The position numbers and the translations under genes are program-made. Shown piece by piece: positions 55,975 through 64,000 of a stretch of DNA of 64,000 nt. Where the stretch lies: the NCBI RefSeq assembly GCF_004028235.1, contig NZ_CP035037.1, positions 496,001 through 560,000 on the forward strand. The letters are read 5' to 3'. How positions within the stretch are numbered: position 1 is the stretch's first letter; every line of letters begins with the position of its first letter. The notes beneath the pieces were generated by a model, which was not told where the DNA came from, made no database searches, and was given only the letters and a program-made list of their open reading frames with translations. Origin of the DNA: Leucobacter muris. Lineage in GTDB: Bacteria > Actinomycetota > Actinomycetes > Actinomycetales > Microbacteriaceae.

Positions 55975-57339
55975 CAGGATCCGCTTCCCGCACGCGTTCT
56001 GCGCGCCTGCCGCGAGAAGCCGATGTGGGCGAACACGATCCCGAGCGCGACGAGCACGTGCGCCCCGAGCATCGACGTCCTGAGGGGGTCGGAGCCGGTG
56101 ATGCTGAGTGGCGCCTGTTGACCCGAGGACGGCTGCGCCGACGCGGTTGCGAGGGGTTGTTCTCGCGAGGTCGACGCCGACTGCTCGGTGTGGATCGGGC
56201 TGAGCTCGGCCGGGGCTTCCCGCGGCGCCGGAGGGACGCCGAGGAGGGGCGGATCCTCCCGCGTCTCGATGACACCGAGATCGCTCGAGAGGGGCGCGGA
56301 TCGGGGCGCGACGTCCTCGAGGGTCTCTGCCGGGGCGCCGATGACCTCGTGCTTCACGGCGCCGTTCTGCTCGCCCTCGGGTCCTTCGGGATTCGGTGCC
56401 GCATAGGGGCCCAGCAGCATCAGTGTGCCGCTCGAAGTGTTGACGGTCGCCCCCATGGCGCGGGCGGTGACATCGGCCTCCACCCCGCTCGATGCGTCGT
56501 CCCCGAGGTCCGGCACGGTCGCGTCGAATCGCACCGTGGTCTCTTCGTCGGGCGCGATCGCCTGCGCCAGCCGGCGGTGGTCCCAGACGGTTCCGGTGAC
56601 GGCGACGACCACCTCGTCGAGTTCGTACTCGCTGGTGTTGACGAAGTAGACGTAGACCTCCATGGGTTCTCCGGGCGTCGCGCGCCCGTCGCCGTCGGTG
56701 TCGTCGACCCGGGTCTTGATGTCGGCTTCGAGCCTGACGAAGGTGGAGTCGGGCAGTTCGAGCACCACACGGTCGTCCTCCTCGAGTGCGTCGGGCTGCT
56801 CGCCCGCGACCGTCGCCGACCAGAACGGCGGCCACCCCTCCACGGCTCCCGGCGGGGAGAACCGGAAGGAGTGGAACTCGCTCTCGCCCGGGGCCAGCGC
56901 GCCGCCGACGCAGCGGAACCCGCCCGGGGGCGTCGCGGCGCAGTTCGCGTCGGCGGACACCTGCCGGTCGGTGCCCTCCTGCGGCGCGAAATCGAGCGTG
57001 TGGCCGGTGGAGGCGCCGGCTCCGTCGTTGCGCACCACGACGGTGACCCACACCGGGTTTCCCGGCCCCAGCCAGGCGAGCATGGGGAGTGCCTGCAGAT
57101 TGGGCGAGGAGTCCGAGTTCTCCGGGGAGCTCCCCCCCGGCGGGCGGAGTCCCCGGCTCCGAAGAGTCGTCGGCGGGCCCATGGGGCGGAACGACGCTCG
57201 CGAGGTCGGTGGCGACGGGAGCGGAGAGAGCAGCTCGGGCGCCGAGAGCGACGGGGTCGAGTGCCTGCGCAGGCTGCTGGCCTGCGATCGAGGCAAGACC
57301 GATGACGGCCGCGAATAGTGCGGGGAGCGCGCGTCTCAT
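55974..57339 (-). pseudogene. Secreted membrane-anchored protein with DUF11-like domains, frameshifted
   Basis: A signal peptide (MRRALPALFAAVIGLASIAG, then QPAQA) starts at ATG 57,339. After about 68 residues the frame changes in a run of seven C (57,132-57,138). It resumes with SSPENSDSSPNLQAL, then LGPGNPVWVTVVVRNDGAGA. Two CARDB/DUF11-like beta domains follow (for example TRVDDTDGDGRATPGEP) and a final membrane helix (LGAHVLVALGIVFAHIGF) with a basic end. Joined length is about 455 residues. It is probably the product or partner controlled by the sigma gene overlapping its stop. Confidence 0.7.
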
Positions 57340-57610
57340 GTATCGCCGCTCGCGATGTGCGGTCCCCTGCCCGGCATGATACCCCCCAATATCCGAGGCC
57401 AGCTTAGGCGATTTCCCTGCACGGGAGCGGTTTCCGGGCTGCCATGTGCGGAGGCTGTGCGGAGGCCGGCCTTCCACTCGGCTCGCCGAGCCCTAGCACA
57501 ACTGTCGGCCCCGCGTGCCCCCTTGGCGGCACCCGACGGGCTCTGCCAGCCTGATCCTCATCGGAGCGCCCGCGCCCGACAGTCGACCCCACCCCAGGAA
57601 GGACCCCACG

Positions 57611-58910
57611 ATGAGCAACCTGCTGCGCGACGACTCGCTCTCGCTCCTCACTCGCGGTTACGGCTTCGGGGCGCGCATCTGGGAGCGCGTGCGCGACGGG
57701 GCGAGATCGGCGCCCATGCGGCTGCTCGGACGCGAGGCGCTGCTGGTGCGCGGCGCCGAGGGGGTCGCCCTGTTCTACGACGAAGGGCGGGTGGCCCGGC
57801 ACGGTGCCATGCCGGCGTTCGTGCAGGAGACGCTGTTCGGACACGGCTCGGTGCACAGCCTCGACGGCGCGGAGCACCGCCACCGCAAGTCGACCCTTCG
57901 TCGACGTCGCCTACGAGGACGAGCAGGTGGCGCGGCTGGCCCCGCTGATCGAGGAGCAGTGGCGCACGGAGCTCGCCGACTGGATCGCCGGTGGGGACCG
58001 CTCCGCCTACGATGCCGCCGTCGGCGTGTTCGGCCGCGCCGGCATGCGCTGGGCGGGGCTGCCCGGCACGGCTGCGGCTCAGACCCGGTGGGCGGCGCGC
58101 CTCGCGCAGATCGTCGACGGCTTCGGGGCCCCGTACTCGCCCGAGTTCGTGATGTCGGCCCTGAACCGCGCGTGGTCCGACCGCCACGCGCAGAAGCTCG
58201 TCGAGGCGACGCGCGCCGGCCGGCTCGATCCCGCCGAGGGCACCGCGCTGCACGCGTGGGCCTGGCACCGCGATGAGCAGGACGTGCTGCTGCCCGCGCG
58301 GCTGGCCGGGATCGAGCTGCAGAACTGCATCCGCCCGCTCATCGCGGTCGCCCGTTTCGTCGCCTTCGCCGCCAAAGAGCTGCACGACCGACCCGAGTGG
58401 CGCGCCCGCATCGCCGCCGAGACCGCCGAGCGCGGCAGCCTCGTCAGCGGCCCGCTCGCGACGGCGTTCGCGCAGGAGGTGCGCCGTACTGCGCCCTTCG
58501 TGCCCGTGCTGCCCGCTTGGGCGCTCGAGGGCATCGAGCTCGACGGCGAGCGGGTGCCGGCGGGCGGTCGGGTGGTGCTCGACGTGCTCGGCACGAATCT
58601 CGACGACGGGTCGTGGGAGCGGGCCGAACTCTTCGATCCCGAGCGCTTCGTCGGGATCGACGACTACGAGGAGCTCGCGGCATTCGTGCCGCAGGGGGGG
58701 GGCGCCACGGTCGCGGGCGGGCACCGGTGCCCGGGAGAGAAGCTCGCGATCGTCGGTCTCGCCGCGGCCGTGGCAACGCTGAGCGATGAGCGCGTCGCGG
58801 TCCTGGGTCGGGGCCTCGAGGTGAATCGTCGCCGGCTGCCCACGAAGCCCGCCTCCGGTGGGCGGGTGCGAGGCGCGGGCGCGGCTGCGGATCGCTGCCC
58901 GATGCACTGA
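57611..58910 (+). pseudogene. Cytochrome P450, CYP152-peroxygenase-like, frameshifted
   Basis: The N-terminal part (from ATG 57,611 with AGGAAGG upstream) ends at GAEHRHRKST. An extra C at 57,894-57,896 shifts it, and the other frame continues FVDVAYEDEQVARLAPL to the end. The heme loop QGGGATVAGGHRCPGE contains the Cys ligand and the GGG/GHRCPGE pattern of fatty-acid-hydroxylating CYP152 enzymes. The joined length is about 432 residues, normal for the family. A G8 run at 58,694 leaves that frame intact but is another possible error site. Confidence 0.82.
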
Positions 58911-58974
58911 GCACGCGGGCTCCGGATCGCGCGGCCTCGGGGCCGCTTTCGGCGCCCCGGGCCAGCGCCCGCCG

Positions 58975-59211
58975 CTACGCGCCCTCGCCCACGACGGGGG
59001 TCTCGTCTTCCGGATCGCCGCCGTCGGTGATCGCTCCGGTCGGCTCGTCGTGCACGACGGTGTGCCGGGTGCCGCGCTCGGCGGTGAACTCGCGACTTGC
59101 CTGAACGGCCTCGTCTCGGCTTCTGAAGCTGCGCGAGAGCGCCGGATCGCCGTCGACCTCGTTCACCCACTGCCCGTTCTTCGCCTTGGTGGTGACGTCG
59201 TGCTTCGCCAT
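58975..59211 (-). CDS. DUF2188-domain protein
   Basis: The 78-residue protein starts MAKHDVTTKAKNGQWVNEVD. It has the DUF2188 pattern of a Gly-Gln-Trp strand, SFRSRDEAVQASREFTAERG, and a basic-acidic end. Such proteins are small and of unknown role, often stress-related. AGGAGGT before the ATG supports the start; a longer frame upstream has no support. Confidence 0.78.
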   Translation of the reverse strand: MAKHDVTTKAKNGQWVNEVDGDPALSRSFRSRDEAVQASREFTAERGTRHTVVHDEPTGAITDGGDPEDETPVVGEGA

Positions 59212-59463
59212 GCTCTCGACCTCCTGCTCGTTCGGTCGGCGCGGCGGCCGCCGCGCCGATGATTCCCACGCTAGGCGTGCGCGGCAGGGTCGGTCAGGGG
59301 CTTGACGCGCGGCGCGCTCGGTGCCCGCTGCTTCACGCACCTCGAGCGGATCGGCCGTGTCTGTGGAGCCGGCCTCGGGCGCGCGTGCCCCGTCTCTGGC
59401 CGCGATCCGGGCGCGCCGCGACGGGCGTCGAGTTGCGCGCGTTCGGCTGATCCGCAATGGCAG

Positions 59464-59478
59464 TGAAAACCGTTATCA
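59464..59478. promoter_or_regulatory. Zur-box-like palindrome
   Basis: TGAAAACCGTTATCA has half-sites TGAAAAC and GTTATCA, close to the TGAtAACg-type consensus of actinobacterial zinc-uptake regulators. It lies 39 bases before the start of the first gene of a predicted zinc-uptake cluster. Repression under zinc excess would follow. The remaining part of the gap (59,212-59,463) shows nothing recognisable. Confidence 0.75.
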
Positions 59479-59516
59479 ATAAGGATGGCGGTGATCCGAC
59501 TTGGAAGGTTGTCTCC

Positions 59517-61586
59517 ATGGCTTTGCTGACCCGAACGAGAGCGTCGGCGGTCTCCGTCGGCGCGCTCGCCCTTCTCGCGGGCCTCATCGCGCCCGCCGCG
59601 GCCCACGCGGCCGTCGCGGAAGACCCGATCAGGCTCGAGACGGGCCACATCGACGCGTTCAATCTCGTGCTGAACGACGACGGCTCGCCGGGGCTCGTGC
59701 TCAAGGAGGACGTGACCGGGTCGCACGTGCTGCGCACGCCCGAATCCGTCGAGCTGTTCGTGAAACCGGCGGCGCAGCAGCAGGTTCCGGCCGACTACGT
59801 GCCCGGCCTGCCGTCATCGGTCTATTTCCTGCCGCTCACGCAGGACCACAGCCTCATCTGGCCCGGCTGGGACACCCAGGCGCTCACCCCCGAGTTCGGG
59901 GCGGGGTTCTCGACCGACTTCACGGTCGACGTCGAGGGCCCCGGGCAGGTGTTCCTCTGGTCGCAGGACTCCTTCGGCGCGCCGAAGCCGCTCATGCACG
60001 GCGACGACTACGCCCTGCCCGGCGTCATCTCGCAGCCCTACCCGGCGCACACCCACGCCAACTGGGCGTTCACCGACCCCGGCACCTACAAGCTCACGGT
60101 GCAGGGCGAAGTGGCGAGCGCCGACGGCGCGAAGACCGCCACCACCAACACCGCCACCTACACCTTCGTCGTGGCGGAGCGCACGAAGCTCACCCCTGCC
60201 GCTCCGACGCAGTCGGGCAACACCGTGACGATTCCGGCGCAGCCCTGGACCGTCTACACCGACGGATCAGGCGCAGTGCTTGAAGCAGGCCCCCACGAAC
60301 TGCGGGAAGACCTGACGATCACCGCCGCGCCGGCCTACGGCTTCGACCTCGCCGACGGCGCCCCGTCCGAATGGAGCTTCGACGCGCAGGCCCCGCAGGC
60401 CCCCGCGCTCTCGATCACCGGGCTGCGCGGGCACTACCACCAGAACACCCCGATCGAGCTCGAGGCGGCCTCCGACCCGGCGGCTGAGAACGCCGGCTAT
60501 GCCTGGTTCATCCAGCGCACGGATCAGCCCGAGCCGGTGCGCGTCGCCGGCGTCACCGAGGCACAGCTGCGGATCACGGCCGAGCAGGCGCTGAACGGCG
60601 CCCGGGTGAGCGCCCAGCTGCTCGACGAGCACGGCGAGGCCGTGGCCTCGGCCGAGCCGGTGACGATCGAGGTCGACGACCACGGCGCGGACCCGCTGCA
60701 GAGGGTCGTGATCTCGGGCCTCGCGGGCCACTACCACCCCGGCGACACCGCAACGCTCACCGCGGGCGTCGAGCCCGCGTCGGTGCTGACCCGCTACGAC
60801 TGGTTCGTGCAGCGCGACGCCGAGACGGAGCCGAGCCCGCTGCAGGGCGAGGTCTCGCAGAACGGCGCCGCCGTCTCGTTCGAGGCGACCGAGGCCCTCG
60901 ACGGGGCGAGCATCTTCGCGCAGCTCAGCTACGACGACGGCGAGCGGTACGTCGTCTCGGAGCCCGTCACCCTGCACGTCGAGGATCACGGCGGCGAGCA
61001 CCCGGCGCCCAAGCCCGACACGGCGCCGACCGCGCAGACGGGGGCCGCTCTCGACGGCGTCGAGGCCGGCGGCATCACGGCATCGGATACGAAACCCAGC
61101 CCGGGCGAGACCGTCACCGTGCAGATCGGCGAGGGCGACGAGTTCGCCGGCCGCTGGGTCGCGGTCTGGATGTTCTCCGATCCCGTGCTGCTCGGCGGCG
61201 ATTGGCAGGCGGTGGCCGGCAACGGTTCGGTCTCCGTGACGATCCCGGCGGACGCGCCCGCCGGCGGCCACCGTCTCGCGGCCTTCGCCGAGGACGGCAG
61301 CCTGATCGGGTGGCAGGCGATCGAGGTGGCGGCTGCCGGGCCCGGCGGCGGCACGCCCGGCGGCGGCAAGCCCGGCGAGGGCACGCCGGGTGCAACGGCA
61401 CCGGGCGGGCAGGCCCCGGCGGCTCAGACCCCGGCCGGTGCGAATGCACCCGCGGGAGGGGCCAAGCTCTCGACCACGGGCACCGAGCTCGCCGCTGCCG
61501 CCACCGCTGCGACGCTGCTGCTCGCCGCGGGCGTCGGCGCTGTGCTCCTCGCGCGGCGCCGCACCCCGGACGCCCCGGGCGACTGA
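59517..61586 (+). CDS. Choice-of-anchor M domain surface protein of the zinc-uptake cluster
   Basis: The 689-residue protein has a signal peptide (residues 1-30, cleaved near AHAAVAED) and an anchor-M domain with DGHID-like GHIDAFNLVL and AHTHANWAFTDPGTYKL. Two Ig-like repeats of about 85 residues each contain GLRGHYH or GLAGHYHPGD. The C-terminus has LSTTGTE, a membrane helix and RRR, a sortase-type signal. The ATG at 59,517 is used because an ATG at 59,457 would lie upstream of the Zur box. The His-rich motifs suggest zinc contact. Confidence 0.85.
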   Translation: MALLTRTRASAVSVGALALLAGLIAPAAAHAAVAEDPIRLETGHIDAFNLVLNDDGSPGLVLKEDVTGSHVLRTPESVELFVKPAAQQQVPADYVPGLPSSVYFLPLTQDHSLIWPGWDTQALTPEFGAGFSTDFTVDVEGPGQVFLWSQDSFGAPKPLMHGDDYALPGVISQPYPAHTHANWAFTDPGTYKLTVQGEVASADGAKTATTNTATYTFVVAERTKLTPAAPTQSGNTVTIPAQPWTVYTDGSGAVLEAGPHELREDLTITAAPAYGFDLADGAPSEWSFDAQAPQAPALSITGLRGHYHQNTPIELEAASDPAAENAGYAWFIQRTDQPEPVRVAGVTEAQLRITAEQALNGARVSAQLLDEHGEAVASAEPVTIEVDDHGADPLQRVVISGLAGHYHPGDTATLTAGVEPASVLTRYDWFVQRDAETEPSPLQGEVSQNGAAVSFEATEALDGASIFAQLSYDDGERYVVSEPVTLHVEDHGGEHPAPKPDTAPTAQTGAALDGVEAGGITASDTKPSPGETVTVQIGEGDEFAGRWVAVWMFSDPVLLGGDWQAVAGNGSVSVTIPADAPAGGHRLAAFAEDGSLIGWQAIEVAAAGPGGGTPGGGKPGEGTPGATAPGGQAPAAQTPAGANAPAGGAKLSTTGTELAAAATAATLLLAAGVGAVLLARRRTPDAPGD

Positions 61587-61651
61587 CACCGTCGATGCCG
61601 GAGCGGGCGACGGCCTCCGGGCCGCGCCCGCTCCCAGTGCGAAAGGATGAC

Positions 61652-63304
61652 GTGAGACACCGCATCTGCAGATCGCTTCTCGCGCTCGGCGCGGCAGCGG
61701 CGCTCGCGGGGTGCGCCGCACCCGCGGCGACCGCCGACGACGGGCGCATCGAGGTGGTCACCACGACGGGGATCCTCGCCGACCTCGTGGGCAACGTGGC
61801 CGGCGACCGGGCCAACGTCGTCTCCCTGGTACCGGAGGGCGGAGACCCCCACAGCTACGAGCCCTCGCTGCGCGACGTGCGCAGCATCGTGTACGCCGAC
61901 GCGGCGTTCTCCAACTACCTCATGCTCGAGGAGCAGAGTCTCATCAAGGCCCTCGACACCAATCTCCCCGAGGGCGTGCCGAACGTCGCCCTCGCCGAGG
62001 ACGCCGTGAAGTATGCCGCCGAGATCATCCCGCTCGTCGAGGACGTCTCCCTCGACACGGTCTGGCTCGGCCTGCGCGTGCAGGGGAACGGCGCGCAGTA
62101 CGGCGCCGATCGCACCTCAGAGGTGATCCTCTCGGCGACCGGTGTGCAGGGCCCCGGCGATCTCGTCGCCTACCTCACCGGCAGCTTCGGCGACATCGAT
62201 CGATACTTCGACTCGACCGACGGCTTCGACGCCTCTCAGGGGTACGCGAACGACTCCGTCACCATCCCGCCCGACACCCACACCCACCTCAGCTGGGCCT
62301 TCACCGAACCCGGCTACTACACGCTCGACCTGCGGGGAAGCCTGCAGGTGACCCCCGACCAGCAGCCGATCGACATCGCGGCGGGCGAGATCACCTTCGC
62401 CGTGGGCGTCGACCCCTACGGTGCCCCGGGCCGCCCCGGCGCGCACGTGCTGAACTCCGGGCACTCCGACCTGGTGCTCGACCTCGACGAACACGAACTC
62501 CGCGTGCTCGTCGACCACGAGCACGGCACCTCCGAGGTGCATCAGGAGACGCTCGCCCCCGACGACCTCGTGGTCGAGGTGCCCAACAAGGCCCTGCACG
62601 AGATCCCCGGCGATCCGGCCTATCGCTTCCTCGGCCGGCCGGGCGACCAGGTCTACCAGCTCGCCCAGGCGGTGCTGGGCAAGCACGTGCACGGCGAGAT
62701 CGATCCGCACCTGTGGCAGAACGTGCGCAACGCGATGTCGTACACCGAGATCATCCGCGACACGCTCATCGAGGTCGATCCGGGGGGCGCCGAGACGTAC
62801 ACCGAGAACGCGACCGCCTATCTGCGCGAACTCGAAGAGCTCGACGCCGAGGTGCGCGACACGATCGCCGAGATCCCGCGCGAGGCCCGCACGCTCGTCA
62901 CCACCCACGACGCCTACGCCTATCTCGCGCGGGCCTACGACCTCGACATCGTCGGATTCGTGACCCCGAACCCGTCGGTCGAGCCCTCGCTCTCCGAGCG
63001 CAAGAGACTCACGGAGACCATCCGCAACCTGCGGGTGCCGGCCGTGTTCCTCGAACCGAACCTGGCCTCGCGCTCCTCCACCCTCGTCGAAGTCGCGAAA
63101 GAGCAGGGGATCGAGGTCTGCAGCATCTACGGCGACGCCTTCAGCGCCGAGGTGACGAGCTACGTCGAGATGATGCGCTTCAACGCGCACTCCGTGCGGG
63201 ACTGCCTGACCGGTGCGCCGCACGGGGACGAGAAGGCCGCGGGCGCGACCGCGACGCATGAGGACACACCGGGCGCCGACGCCCACGACAAGGAGAATCA
63301 ATGA
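61652..63304 (+). CDS. Metal-binding lipoprotein of an anchored-repeat ABC transporter (AztC/ZnuA-like)
   Basis: The 550-residue protein starts at GTG 61,652 after AAGGA and has a lipobox (ALAGC). Its ZnuA-like lobes contain VPEGGDPHSYEPSL, HVHGEIDPHLWQN, LVTTHDAYAYL and SIYGDAFSAEV, which supply His/Asp ligands. An inserted domain (about 140-275) has THTHLSWAFTEPGYYTLDL, the same module as in the neighbouring surface proteins. This is the cluster's substrate-binding protein for Zn or Mn. Its stop overlaps the next start as ATGA. Confidence 0.87.
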   Translation: MRHRICRSLLALGAAAALAGCAAPAATADDGRIEVVTTTGILADLVGNVAGDRANVVSLVPEGGDPHSYEPSLRDVRSIVYADAAFSNYLMLEEQSLIKALDTNLPEGVPNVALAEDAVKYAAEIIPLVEDVSLDTVWLGLRVQGNGAQYGADRTSEVILSATGVQGPGDLVAYLTGSFGDIDRYFDSTDGFDASQGYANDSVTIPPDTHTHLSWAFTEPGYYTLDLRGSLQVTPDQQPIDIAAGEITFAVGVDPYGAPGRPGAHVLNSGHSDLVLDLDEHELRVLVDHEHGTSEVHQETLAPDDLVVEVPNKALHEIPGDPAYRFLGRPGDQVYQLAQAVLGKHVHGEIDPHLWQNVRNAMSYTEIIRDTLIEVDPGGAETYTENATAYLRELEELDAEVRDTIAEIPREARTLVTTHDAYAYLARAYDLDIVGFVTPNPSVEPSLSERKRLTETIRNLRVPAVFLEPNLASRSSTLVEVAKEQGIEVCSIYGDAFSAEVTSYVEMMRFNAHSVRDCLTGAPHGDEKAAGATATHEDTPGADAHDKENQ

Positions 63305-64000
63305 CCCGCTCGCGTACGAGCCGAGCGCTGCTCGGCGGTGCACTGGTGGCAGCCGCCCTCGCGCTGCTGCCGGCCTCGATGGCGCTCGCAGTGGAGGCCC
63401 CCGACGACGGGCTGACGCAGACGCTCGACCCCAATCAGGCTCAGGGCACGGGCCAGGTGGTGCTCGACGACGGGCACATCGACTTCGGCCCGACGCTCAA
63501 CACGGGGGAGTGGATCGTGCAGATCCACGACGACACGGGCGCCCCATCGTACTGGCGCATGCCGTCCGACGTCGTCGCCCACGTGAACGACGCCGCGAAG
63601 CTCACGATCCCCGAGAGCGAGGACTACGCCTTTCTCGGGCTCGAGCCGGGCACCGAGGCCTGGGTGATTCCGCAGGTGCGCAAGCCCGGCGTCATCTGGA
63701 CGGGCTGGAACACGCAGGAGCCCACGGTGCTCGACTCCCTGAGCATGGGCACCACGCTCAGCATCCTCGGGGTGCAGGGGCCGGGCGACGTCTCGGTCTA
63801 CCTGCAGAGCGGCAACTTCGGTCAGCCCGAGCCGCTCTGGTCGACGCACGAGGCGTTCCCGCAGCAGACCTGGATCGAATCGAACACCCACACGCACGCG
63901 AACTGGGTGTTCGACGAACCCGGCGTGTACCTGGTCGAGGTGCAGTTCTCGGGCGAGCTGATCGACGGCGAGCCGGTATCGGCGCACGACACGCTGCGGT
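63301..64000 (+). CDS. Choice-of-anchor M domain protein (partial, runs off the window)
   Basis: The 233 visible residues comprise a signal peptide (GGALVAAALALLPASMALA) and an anchor-M domain with LDDGHIDFGPTLN and SNTHTHANWVFDEPGVYLV. It is the third protein in a row with this module. The start overlaps the lipoprotein gene by 4 bases, so the cluster is a single operon that continues beyond base 64,000, presumably with ATPase and permease genes. Confidence 0.85.
   Translation, partial: MTRSRTSRALLGGALVAAALALLPASMALAVEAPDDGLTQTLDPNQAQGTGQVVLDDGHIDFGPTLNTGEWIVQIHDDTGAPSYWRMPSDVVAHVNDAAKLTIPESEDYAFLGLEPGTEAWVIPQVRKPGVIWTGWNTQEPTVLDSLSMGTTLSILGVQGPGDVSVYLQSGNFGQPEPLWSTHEAFPQQTWIESNTHTHANWVFDEPGVYLVEVQFSGELIDGEPVSAHDTLR

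Noticed and set aside
59457..59516. Upstream start of the zinc-cluster surface protein at 59,457
   Set aside because: It would place the Zur-like palindrome inside the coding region; the signal peptide begins properly at 59,517.

Overview
This is high-GC actinobacterial DNA, most likely from a member of the Microbacteriaceae close to Leucobacter. That assignment is inferred from gene order (parA-scpA-scpB-rluB-tyrA-cmk-der), codon use and the anchored-repeat zinc-uptake proteins; no database was searched. The window has three parts: ordinary chromosome (1-19.6 kb), a composite integrative and conjugative element (about 19.6-53.7 kb), and ordinary chromosome again (53.7-64 kb).

Left chromosome. 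A three-gene lipid/ester-type operon (alpha/beta hydrolase, HxxxDG acyltransferase, DUF6320 membrane protein) is read leftwards. Diverging from it is a tightly overlapped operon for chromosome segregation and housekeeping (ParA, ScpA, ScpB, RluB, TyrA, Cmk, Der). After this come YjbR, DUF817 and DUF4190 proteins, a TetR/MFS pair whose MFS gene is split by an IS256-family element, RraA, a YhhN-type membrane protein, a Nudix-NYN fusion and a PNPOx-like flavin protein.

Integrated element. It begins at an intact tRNA-Pro(GGG) lying next to a damaged tRNA-Pro(GGG). It ends at a tRNA-Pro 3' remnant (about 52,363-53,713) that was itself later split by an IS3-family element. The backbone reads leftwards: SCO6880-family protein, a conjugation-associated protein, VirB4-like ATPase, a sortase-anchored surface protein, DprA, a hypothetical protein, TraG/VirD4 coupling protein, an SSB-like protein, a DUF4913-like protein, an excisionase-like HTH protein and a tyrosine integrase. 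An arsenic island (trxB-trxA-acr3-arsRC-arsC, an arsO-like flavoprotein, arsR-arsN) sits inside the conjugation cluster. A second block holds an orphan C5-methyltransferase and three metal transporters (VIT, P1B-type ATPase, ChrA). It is surrounded by three partial copies of the 5' end of a TrwC/MobF relaxase gene. The last relaxase fragment runs directly into a subtilisin-like S8 peptidase gene, possibly the protease half of an IetAS-type defence pair. That gene is broken by one base deletion and two IS256 insertions. A second tyrosine recombinase closes the element.

Many backbone genes carry one lesion each: frameshifts in the integrase, coupling protein and surface protein, and a nonsense codon in VirB4. 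As read, the element looks unable to transfer or excise on its own, although its metal-resistance genes are intact. Three more single-base frameshifts lie in the chromosomal 55.6-57.9 kb stretch, so some lesions may be sequencing errors in the assembly rather than real mutations.

Right chromosome. It holds a 56-residue protein, a DUF1801 protein, an unusual sigma factor with a zinc-finger/membrane tail next to a secreted anchored protein, a CYP152-like P450 and a DUF2188 protein. The window ends in a zinc-uptake cluster preceded by a Zur-box-like palindrome. Its three proteins share a domain carrying an HTHxxW motif.
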